NCBI GenBank assembly: GCA_040376155.1
Contig: JBEIRG010000169.1
Span: 1-8,952, forward strand
Source: CADCWF01 sp903864575
Lineage (GTDB): Bacteria; Chloroflexota; Chloroflexia; Thermomicrobiales; UBA6265
DNA length: 8,952 bases
Reading direction: 5' to 3'
Positions 1 through 5,177 of this stretch are shown piece after piece. How positions within the stretch are numbered: position 1 is the stretch's first letter; each line of letters starts with the position of its first letter. Below the pieces are notes generated by a model. It did no database searches. It was given only the letters and a program-made list of their open reading frames with translations, and was not told the origin of the DNA. A program made the position numbers and the translations under genes.

Positions 1-1226
1 CAGGTGTTGGTTCCGCGGCGCAAATGGGCGACGGTCTCGACATGATGGGTCTGTGGGAAGAGATCGAAGCCGCGAATGCCGGTCAGCTCGTAGCCGCTTT
101 CGATCAACATCCTGAGATCTCGCGAGAGCGTGCCAGGATCGCAGGAGACGTACGCGATCCGCGTGGGGCGCAGGCGCGTGATGCGCTGCGTCACCGCGCG
201 GTCAAGACCTGACCGAGGCGGGTCAACCAGCAGGAACGGCGGTTTGCCGTATGAGCGGTATGCTCCTGCGAGCCACTCCTCGACCGGTTGGGGCGCGATT
301 CGGACGCCGGGCAATCCTGCCTCGAGCGCGTTGTGCTGCGCGAAGTTCGCGGCATGTTGATCGGCTTCGACGCCGATCACGCGGCGAAACCTGCGGCCGA
401 GCGGCAGGGTGAAGAGCCCCACACCGCAGTAGAGGTCGATGGCGAGGGATTCGCCCGATTCCGGGGCTTCGGCGTGGCGCAGCGCTTCCTCCACCAGTTG
501 GTCGAGCAGGGAGGTGTTTGCCTGGAAGAAGCACCGGGCGTCATGGCGCAACCGCTCTCCCGCGACATCGGCAACGATCGTGCGGGGCGCCGCGCCTGCT
601 CGCTCGGGATCGAGGGAAACCTCGCCGCCCGCTGCCGCGGCGCGAAGCTCCAGGACGTCATCAGGGAGACGGCCCTCGAAGGCCCGCTGGCGGAACTGTT
701 CCAACGCGTCCTGCAACTCGGGGACAACGAGCGGGTCACGCTCGAGATCGACAACCGTCGTGGTTCCGGCCTTGAAGTATCCGACCGCGCCGGATACCGG
801 ATCGTGTCGCCATTCCGCTCGGGTTCGGTAGCCCCATGCTTCGGGAGAAGCAACAACCTCCGGGTCATCGCCGAGGTCGATCCCGCCGATCCGGCGCAGG
901 CTGTCCCGGATCATGCCCGCCTTGACCGCTACCTGTGCCGGGTAGCGGAGGTGGGCAAAGTCGGCGATTCCCGTCGAAGCCAGCGCTTGATCCGGGTGGT
1001 CGATCCGATCCGGACCCGGCTCCACCAGGTCGACGATGTCCGCCCAGGCGACTGGCCCGCGGTTGCGGGTAAGCCGAACCCGCACGCGGTCGCCGGGCGC
1101 GGCGCCTGCCACGAAGATTGTCCGGTTCGGAGCGTGGGCGAGGCCGTCGCCACCGGGCACGATGCGCTCGATGGTCGTTTCAATGATCCCGGGGTCGAGC
1201 CGGGCTGGAGCGGGACGTCGGGGCAT
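1..1226 (-). CDS. TrmA/RumA-family 23S rRNA/tRNA uracil-C5 methyltransferase, 3' end cut by window edge
   Basis: This is a class I SAM-dependent RNA methyltransferase that makes 5-methyluridine in tRNA or 23S rRNA. The visible 408 residues hold an N-terminal TRAM-like RNA-binding domain (about 12-70), then the FFQAN motif (233-237), SAM-binding DLYCGVGLFTLPL (264-276), DPPRSG (335-340), the nucleophile motif SCDPGTLSRD with Cys362, and a C-terminal FDLFPQTHHVE with the presumed base Glu397. These are the full catalytic set of the family. The ATG at 1226 is chosen because GAGG lies 8 bases upstream; an in-frame TTG eight codons earlier is less likely. The last two visible bases read TG, so a TGA stop may be the very next codon, and the protein is nearly complete. 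The only cysteines are 232, 267 and 362, so the four-cysteine [4Fe-4S] site of RumA-type enzymes is absent. Which RNA and which uridine are modified (RlmD, RlmC or TrmA activity) cannot be told from sequence. It follows rpmB on the same strand, beyond a terminator. Confidence 0.93.
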   Translation of the reverse strand, partial: MPRRPAPARLDPGIIETTIERIVPGGDGLAHAPNRTIFVAGAAPGDRVRVRLTRNRGPVAWADIVDLVEPGPDRIDHPDQALASTGIADFAHLRYPAQVAVKAGMIRDSLRRIGGIDLGDDPEVVASPEAWGYRTRAEWRHDPVSGAVGYFKAGTTTVVDLERDPLVVPELQDALEQFRQRAFEGRLPDDVLELRAAAAGGEVSLDPERAGAAPRTIVADVAGERLRHDARCFFQANTSLLDQLVEEALRHAEAPESGESLAIDLYCGVGLFTLPLGRRFRRVIGVEADQHAANFAQHNALEAGLPGVRIAPQPVEEWLAGAYRSYGKPPFLLVDPPRSGLDRAVTQRITRLRPTRIAYVSCDPGTLSRDLRMLIESGYELTGIRGFDLFPQTHHVETVAHLRRGTNT

Positions 1227-1276
1227 GGCGGGAACCTCGGCGGTGACCAACGGTTGTTGCAGCGCGAAAAGGATAG

Positions 1277-1310
1277 AAAAACCCCCGCCAGACGCGAACG
1301 CCGGCGGGGG
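1277..1310 (-). terminator. Rho-independent terminator after rpmB
   Basis: Read on the minus strand, CCCCCGCC (1310-1303) pairs perfectly with GGCGGGGG (1289-1282) across a 13-base loop and is followed at once by five T residues (1281-1277). This is a textbook intrinsic terminator, 20 bases past the rpmB stop. It should make most rpmB transcripts monocistronic. The methyltransferase gene starting at 1226 then depends on readthrough or on a promoter hidden in the 50-base gap, where I see none. Confidence 0.88.
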
Positions 1311-1329
1311 CGGAGATCGGACCTGAACC

Positions 1330-1515
1330 TCAGGAGGTCTTGAGGGCCGTCCGCAGGCAGCGAGTGCAGACGTTGGCCTTCTTGGCCACGCCGTTGACCA
1401 CAATGGTCTTGCGCTGCACGTTCGGCTTGAACATGCGGTTGGTGCGCCGCTTGGAATGGCTCACATTGTGACCGAACGCGGTCGTCTTTCCACAAACATC
1501 ACATTTGCCGGACAC
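1330..1515 (-). CDS. rpmB: 50S ribosomal protein L28 (bL28), zinc-ribbon form
   Basis: A 61-residue basic protein of the large ribosomal subunit. It opens with the family signature around CDVCGK (residues 5-10), continues with NVSHSKRRTNR and a lysine/arginine-rich core, and ends with CTRCLR. The two CxxC pairs mark the zinc-binding (C+) form of bL28, and the length fits complete short L28 proteins. The start is GTG at 1515, with GGAGG at 1530-1526 ten bases upstream; an ATG at 1525 abuts the Shine-Dalgarno site and is out of frame. It is transcribed divergently from degV, and a strong hairpin terminator follows it. In Firmicutes rpmB sits near asp23, a DAK2-domain gene, degV and recG. Here the first two of these are missing and rpmB is inverted relative to degV. 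Confidence 0.96.
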   Translation of the reverse strand: MSGKCDVCGKTTAFGHNVSHSKRRTNRMFKPNVQRKTIVVNGVAKKANVCTRCLRTALKTS

Positions 1516-1703
1516 GGCGGGTCATCCTCCCGATCGCCAATTGCTGCCAGATTGCGGAACAAGCCGAACGTTCACTGAACGGGCCGGAAACCCGCCGCGT
1601 GCTTACGGCGCTCACACAAGAGGCAAATCTATCACGTCCCGGCGGCGACCGCCATAGCGGTGGTAGCGTGTGCGTTCACAGCGATGTGGGGTACCCTCCG
1701 CTC
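1516..1703. promoter_or_regulatory. Divergent intergenic region between rpmB and degV
   Basis: This 188-base region must carry the promoters for both flanking genes. For rpmB the best candidate I see is an extended -10 on the minus strand, TGATAGATT (1634-1626). It has no good -35 and would give a leader of about 100 bases. That leader would contain the overlapping palindromes GAACGTTC (1566-1573) and GTTCACTGAAC (1570-1580), and a CGCCG/CGGCG stem (1593-1597 with 1606-1610). The degV side is described separately. A GTG-started upstream extension of the degV frame (from 1599) is open, but it has no ribosome binding site and no family similarity. Confidence 0.4.
1692..1697 (+). promoter_or_regulatory. 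Candidate -10 box (TACCCT) for degV, possibly giving a leaderless mRNA
   Basis: TACCCT ends six bases before the degV ATG at 1704. Transcription normally starts about seven bases past a -10 hexamer, so the predicted first base is the A of the start codon. No Shine-Dalgarno sequence precedes that ATG, which also fits leaderless translation. A standard -35 at 17 bases is not obvious. GGGTACCC (1689-1696) is also a perfect 8-bp palindrome, so the site could bind a regulator instead. Confidence 0.4.
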
Positions 1704-2561
1704 ATGCCAACTGCGAGGATCGCCATCGTCACCGACAGCACCGCCGATCTGCCGCAGTATCTGCGGGAGATGCATGGCATCACGGTTGTTCCGGTTGGGG
1801 TTCGCGTCGGCGATGTGCTGCGCGAAGATGGGGACGGGGGTGACCCCGATGCGTTCATTGCCTCGATCGCGTCGGGTGGCGCGATGCCCCGGACCGTTGC
1901 CCCGTCGCCCGCGCTTTTTGCCGAGGTCTTTCGCGATCTCGCACGGACTCACGATGGCATCATCGCCATCGTCGGCTCTGCCAAACTCGGCACGACGATC
2001 GCGTCGGCGCACCTAGCGCGGGACATGGTCGCTGGCCTTGTGCCGGTCGAGGTGGTGGATTCACGCTCGGCGACGATGGGACTCGGCTGGCAGGCAGTGC
2101 GTGCCGTGGAGCTCGCGGGCAGCGGGTTGGCGCTGAAGGATCTTGCAGACCAGCTTCGGGCCGAAACTGCCGGGTACGAGGTGATTTTCTTCGTCGACAC
2201 CCTCGAACATCTACGGCGCGGCGGACGGATCGGGCGAGCCGCCGCGCTGATCGGAAGCGCCCTCGACCTCAAGCCACTGTTGCGGATCGACGAAGGGCAA
2301 GTCGTTCCACTCGACCGCGCGCGCACCCATGCCCGAGCGGTCGATGCGCTGGTCGATGCGGTGACGGCAATGGGCGGCGTCGACCGGGCAGCCGCCCTCT
2401 ATTCCTCCGACGAGCAAGCGGGCCAGGCGCTCGCTGCCCGACTGGTGGCGGAGGCAGGGCTTGCGCCGGAGCAGGTGATCGTGGCGCGGATTGGGCCGGG
2501 GGTCGCCACCCATATCGGTCCGGGCGCGCTGGGAGTGGCGCTCTCCGATCTGTCGGGGTGA
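1704..2561 (+). CDS. degV: DegV family protein (fatty-acid-binding)
   Basis: A complete 285-residue DegV protein. Members bind one long-chain fatty acid between two alpha/beta domains, and in Firmicutes they present it to a fatty-acid kinase (FakA, with the DegV partner called FakB). Family landmarks are IVTDSTADLP (8-17), the PRTVAPSP stretch (62-69), KLGTTIASA (94-102), VDSRSATMGLG (118-128), FVDTLEHLRRGGRIGR (163-178) with LDLKPLL just after, and IGPGVATHIGPGALGVA (263-279). The ATG at 1704 is chosen because homology begins there with MPTARIAIVTDST; upstream in-frame sequence is unlike the family. Cytoplasmic, with no signal peptide. The FakA (DAK2-domain) gene that often sits beside degV is not in this window, so the partner kinase would have to be elsewhere or absent. 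The next gene on the strand is recG, 96 bases on. Confidence 0.93.
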   Translation: MPTARIAIVTDSTADLPQYLREMHGITVVPVGVRVGDVLREDGDGGDPDAFIASIASGGAMPRTVAPSPALFAEVFRDLARTHDGIIAIVGSAKLGTTIASAHLARDMVAGLVPVEVVDSRSATMGLGWQAVRAVELAGSGLALKDLADQLRAETAGYEVIFFVDTLEHLRRGGRIGRAAALIGSALDLKPLLRIDEGQVVPLDRARTHARAVDALVDAVTAMGGVDRAAALYSSDEQAGQALAARLVAEAGLAPEQVIVARIGPGVATHIGPGALGVALSDLSG

Positions 2562-2588
2562 TGCGGAGATTCGGCACATTCGCCCCTT

Positions 2589-2621
2589 GCTCGGATGCTG
2601 CGGTACACTCGCCATCCGAGC
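2589..2621. repeat. Perfect 9-bp inverted repeat upstream of recG
   Basis: GCTCGGATG (2589-2597) and CATCCGAGC (2613-2621) are exact reverse complements separated by 15 bases. The spacer contains a -10-like TACACT almost exactly at the centre of symmetry. No T-run follows, so it is a poor intrinsic terminator for degV. Either a dimeric regulator's operator over the recG promoter or a hairpin in a degV-recG readthrough transcript would fit. Confidence 0.6.
2604..2609 (+). promoter_or_regulatory. Candidate -10 box (TACACT) for recG
   Basis: TACACT sits in a GGTACACTC context that resembles the box before degV (GGTACCCTC). The predicted transcription start is near 2616, giving a leader of about 40 bases to the ATG at 2658. 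No standard -35 is visible at 17 bases. The box lies inside the inverted repeat 2589-2621. Confidence 0.35.
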
Positions 2622-2657
2622 CCGATCATCCGTTCGCAATCCTCGGGGCATGACCGC

Positions 2658-3695
2658 ATGGCAGGACAGCCGCCGCGACAGACGAGCCGAAACAACCCCA
2701 ATGCCTCGATGCCGGACGATCCGGTGGAGGAGGTGCTGGTCTGGCTGCGCCGCGAGTGGTCCGGAGGCTTCGGCGGCGCCATGCCGTTCATCACCGCGCG
2801 GTCGCTGACGGAGCGGCTTCGCCCGCTCGCCGCCGCTGGCGAGGCCGATTTCGCGCTTACCGCCCTGTTGAACCGCATGGACGCCTACCGAGCGTTGCCA
2901 TACGACCAGCGAAAATCGGAACTCACCGCCATCGCGGATGCATTGAAGGCGCTGCGCCCGCTTCTTTCTTCGGCAGCCGCGCCCACACCGGAGCTTGGCG
3001 TCCTGGAGCGCGCGGTCGATCCGGCCCGAGCAGCGGCCAAGGCGACGGCCGCGCCGCTGCGGCCTACCGACCCGCCTCCGGCCCCCGCGCTCTCGCTCGA
3101 TGCACCGGTCACGGAACTTCCCCGCATCGGCGAGCAGGTCGCGAAGAAACTGAAAAAGCTCGATATTGAGACGGTGCGGGATGTGCTCCGACGTGCCCCA
3201 CGACACCATATCGACTACAGCACCATCGTCCGCATCGGGCAGGTGCTGTTCCGGCCCGACGAGATCGTCACAGTCGCTGGCGTGGTGACGGACATCCAGG
3301 TCCACCGCGGCCCCGGCGTCCCCCGCGTGACTGCGAAGGTGGCTGACGGCACCGGATTCGTCAGAGTGACGTGGTTCAACCAGTACATCGCCAATCAGAT
3401 CTGGCCGGGGGATGAGATCGCAGTTTCCGGGGTACCGGAACTCGGGTTCGGCGCGGTCCAATTCAAGAGCCCTGAGTGGGAGCACATCTCCGGACCCCGC
3501 GCCACCGGGCTGAACACCGGCAGGCTGACTCCCGTCTATCCCCTGACCTCGGGGGTTCACCAGAAAACGATGCGCCCGCTCACCCGCGCCGCGCTCGACC
3601 GGACGAAGACCACGCTGGTCGATCTGCGGCCGGAATCCCTGCGCCGGGATCTCGGGCGGCCCGGGATCGTCGCCGCCTCCGAGTCGCTGCACTAG
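2658..3695 (+). CDS. recG: RecG N-terminal part: extension, wedge/OB domain (345 aa, ends at TAG)
   Basis: Residues 1-150 form an alanine- and proline-rich extension with a helical segment (about 20-105), comparable in position to the N-terminal extension of Thermotoga RecG; I do not recognise a separate function. A helix-hairpin-helix-like stretch LPRIGEQVAKKLKKLDIETV follows (154-173). The OB-fold wedge domain that grips branched DNA occupies about 200-280, with the family segments VTWFNQYIANQ (237-247) and FKSPEWE (269-275). LNTGRLTPVYPLTSGV (285-300) links to the motor. If translation stops at the TAG, this product has DNA-binding parts but no ATPase, so it would bind forks without remodelling them. 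Confidence 0.85.
   Translation: MAGQPPRQTSRNNPNASMPDDPVEEVLVWLRREWSGGFGGAMPFITARSLTERLRPLAAAGEADFALTALLNRMDAYRALPYDQRKSELTAIADALKALRPLLSSAAAPTPELGVLERAVDPARAAAKATAAPLRPTDPPPAPALSLDAPVTELPRIGEQVAKKLKKLDIETVRDVLRRAPRHHIDYSTIVRIGQVLFRPDEIVTVAGVVTDIQVHRGPGVPRVTAKVADGTGFVRVTWFNQYIANQIWPGDEIAVSGVPELGFGAVQFKSPEWEHISGPRATGLNTGRLTPVYPLTSGVHQKTMRPLTRAALDRTKTTLVDLRPESLRRDLGRPGIVAASESLH
3693..3695 (+). other. In-frame amber codon inside recG
   Basis: TAG lies between CAC (His) and CCG (Pro) in an otherwise uninterrupted recG frame. TAG is also the natural stop of the neighbouring peptidase gene (5180-5178, minus strand), so general reassignment of TAG in this genome is not supported by the window. Confidence 0.9.
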
Positions 3696-3833
3696 CCGGC
3701 GACGCTGGCGGACGCGGAAGCCGCGCGCCGGCGGCTCGGGGTCGATGACCTGTTTCTCCTGCAGCTGGGCCAGGCGCGGCGCCGCCATGAGCGGGACGCC
3801 AATGCCGCGCTGCCGCTTGCGATCGGACCTGGC

Positions 3834-5168
3834 GTGATGGATGACTTCCGCGCCGCGCTGCCTTTCAGCCTGACCGGCGACCAGGAGCGGGCGCTCGATG
3901 ACATCCTGCGGGACATTGCCCGAGATCGCCCGATGGCGCGGCTGGTGCAGGGCGATGTCGGCAGCGGCAAGACGGTGGTTGCCGCGGGCGCGATGGTCGC
4001 CGCCGCGGTGAACGGCGCCCAGACCGCGCTGATGGCGCCGACCCAGATCCTCGCGGAACAGCATGAACGCGGGATGGCGGCCCTGTTCGCCAATCTGCCG
4101 GAGGCGATCCGGCCCGAAATCGCGCTGCTTACCGGGACCACCCCGGCGAAGGAGCGCAAGCGCGTCCTTGCAGGACTTCAGGACGGATCCATCGACGTGG
4201 TGATCGGCACCTCCGCCGTGATTCAGGACAAGGTGAGCTTTTCCCGGCTCGCCCTGTCGGTGGTGGACGAGCAGCACCGGTTCGGCGTCCGCCAGCGGGC
4301 GACGCTGCCGGACAAGGGGACGGGCGCGTTTCCCCACCAGCTTGCCCTCACGGCAACGCCGATTCCGCGCACGTTGAACATGGTCGTTCACGGCGATGTC
4401 GAAGTGTCGGTGATCGCCGAGCGGCCACCGGGCCGGACGCCGGTCGAGACGCGCCGCTACTTCGGGTCGCAGCGCGAGGAGGCGTACCGACTCGTCCGCC
4501 AGCAGGCGAAGGAGGGGAGGCAGGTCTTCGTCATTTGCCCGCTGGTGGAGGCAAGCGAGGCGATCGAGGCGAAAGCCGCGGTGGAGGAGGCCGAACTCCT
4601 GCAACGCGAAGTCTTTCCCGATTTGAGGATCGCCGTGCTGCACGGCCGAATGAGCGGGAAGGAAAAGGACGCCGTGATGACGGCCTTTCGCGCCCACGAG
4701 TTCGACGTGCTGGTTTCGACGTCGGTGATCGAGGTCGGAATCGACGTGCCCAATGCGACCGTCATGCTGATCGAGGGTGCGGACCGGTTCGGTCTCGCCC
4801 AGTTGCACCAGTTCAGAGGCCGCGTTGGGCGGGGCAGTGCGCAGTCGTGGTGCCTGTTGCTGGCCGACGAAGCCAGCCCGGATGGCGAGGAACGACTCGC
4901 CACGATGTGCGAGACCGACGACGGGTTCCGTCTCGCCCAGAAGGACATGGAGCTTCGCGGCCCCGGCGAAATCCTGGGCACTCGCCAAAGCGGTCTGCCC
5001 GAATTCGGCATGGATCAGGGTGTGCTCGACTCCCGGATTGTCGATGTCGTTCGCCGGGCCGCAGGCGACGTGCTGGCCAGCGATCCCGAGTTGTCGCAGC
5101 CGGCGAACGCCGCGCTGGCCGAAGCGCTGGAGACCTTCTGGTCGCGCGCCAGTGGTCCACAGGTGTAA
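3834..5168 (+). CDS. recG: RecG C-terminal part: complete SF2 helicase motor (444 aa)
   Basis: This stretch holds every RecG motor motif. Numbered from the GTG at 3834, these are LTGDQ (13-17), Walker A GDVGSGKT with Lys46, Walker B DEQH (145-148) followed by RFGVRQR, TATPIPRT (173-180), STSVIEVGIDVPNA (295-308), DRFGLAQLHQFRGRVGRG (317-334), and the C-terminal region around MELRGPGEILGT (372-383). The open frame actually extends back to 3696, directly after the amber. GTG 3834 and ATG 3837 are only the first plausible restart codons and have no convincing ribosome site. Independent translation is therefore doubtful, and without the wedge domain the fragment would be a motor lacking its fork-recognition part. 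Intact motifs argue that the stop is recent or not real. Confidence 0.85.
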   Translation: MMDDFRAALPFSLTGDQERALDDILRDIARDRPMARLVQGDVGSGKTVVAAGAMVAAAVNGAQTALMAPTQILAEQHERGMAALFANLPEAIRPEIALLTGTTPAKERKRVLAGLQDGSIDVVIGTSAVIQDKVSFSRLALSVVDEQHRFGVRQRATLPDKGTGAFPHQLALTATPIPRTLNMVVHGDVEVSVIAERPPGRTPVETRRYFGSQREEAYRLVRQQAKEGRQVFVICPLVEASEAIEAKAAVEEAELLQREVFPDLRIAVLHGRMSGKEKDAVMTAFRAHEFDVLVSTSVIEVGIDVPNATVMLIEGADRFGLAQLHQFRGRVGRGSAQSWCLLLADEASPDGEERLATMCETDDGFRLAQKDMELRGPGEILGTRQSGLPEFGMDQGVLDSRIVDVVRRAAGDVLASDPELSQPANAALAEALETFWSRASGPQV

Positions 5169-5177
5169 CGGCACGGG

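Larger units (their letters stand above)
2658..5168 (+). pseudogene. recG: ATP-dependent DNA helicase RecG interrupted by one in-frame TAG
   Basis: RecG is a superfamily 2 helicase that remodels stalled replication forks and branch-migrates Holliday junctions. The frame is continuous from 2658 to the TAA at 5166-5168, 836 codons, broken only by TAG at 3693-3695 (codon 346). No frameshift or other stop is present, and sequence on both sides matches the family. The length agrees with extended RecG forms of about 780-840 residues rather than the 693 of E. coli. The ATG at 2658 is preferred over in-frame ATGs at 2595 (inside the predicted promoter) and 2709; a weak GGGG lies nine bases upstream of it. 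The amber replaces the residue between His and Pro in the family's LH-x-P motif, usually Phe, Tyr, Trp or Arg, so a single change from TAC/TAT or TGG explains it. Whether it is a real null allele, a sequencing or assembly error, or suppressed is open. The gene converges on the peptidase gene with only 9 bases between stops. Confidence 0.85.

Noticed and set aside
288..1343. A 351-codon plus-strand frame
   Set aside because: It is the shadow of the methyltransferase gene, whose minus-strand product matches its family throughout. The plus-strand product resembles nothing.
1566..1580. A LexA/SOS box in the rpmB-degV region
   Set aside because: The Gram-positive type box needs GAAC and GTTC separated by four bases; here they abut, so it does not fit.
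1641..1661. Two mutually exclusive short hairpins (GGCGG/CCGCC and ACCGC/GCGGT), suggestive of an attenuator
   Set aside because: Five-base stems are expected by chance in sequence this GC-rich, there is no T-run, and the location is upstream of both predicted transcription starts.
1599..1703. An N-terminal extension of degV from GTG 1599
   Set aside because: There is no ribosome binding site, no similarity to DegV proteins, and the extension crosses the likely promoter region.
2211..5174. A 987-codon open frame on the minus strand lying opposite recG and the end of degV
   Set aside because: It is in codon register with the sense genes and stays open because TTA, CTA and TCA codons are avoided in this GC-rich sequence. 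Its product is Arg/His/Gly-rich with no recognisable domain, while the sense strand encodes clear RecG and DegV.
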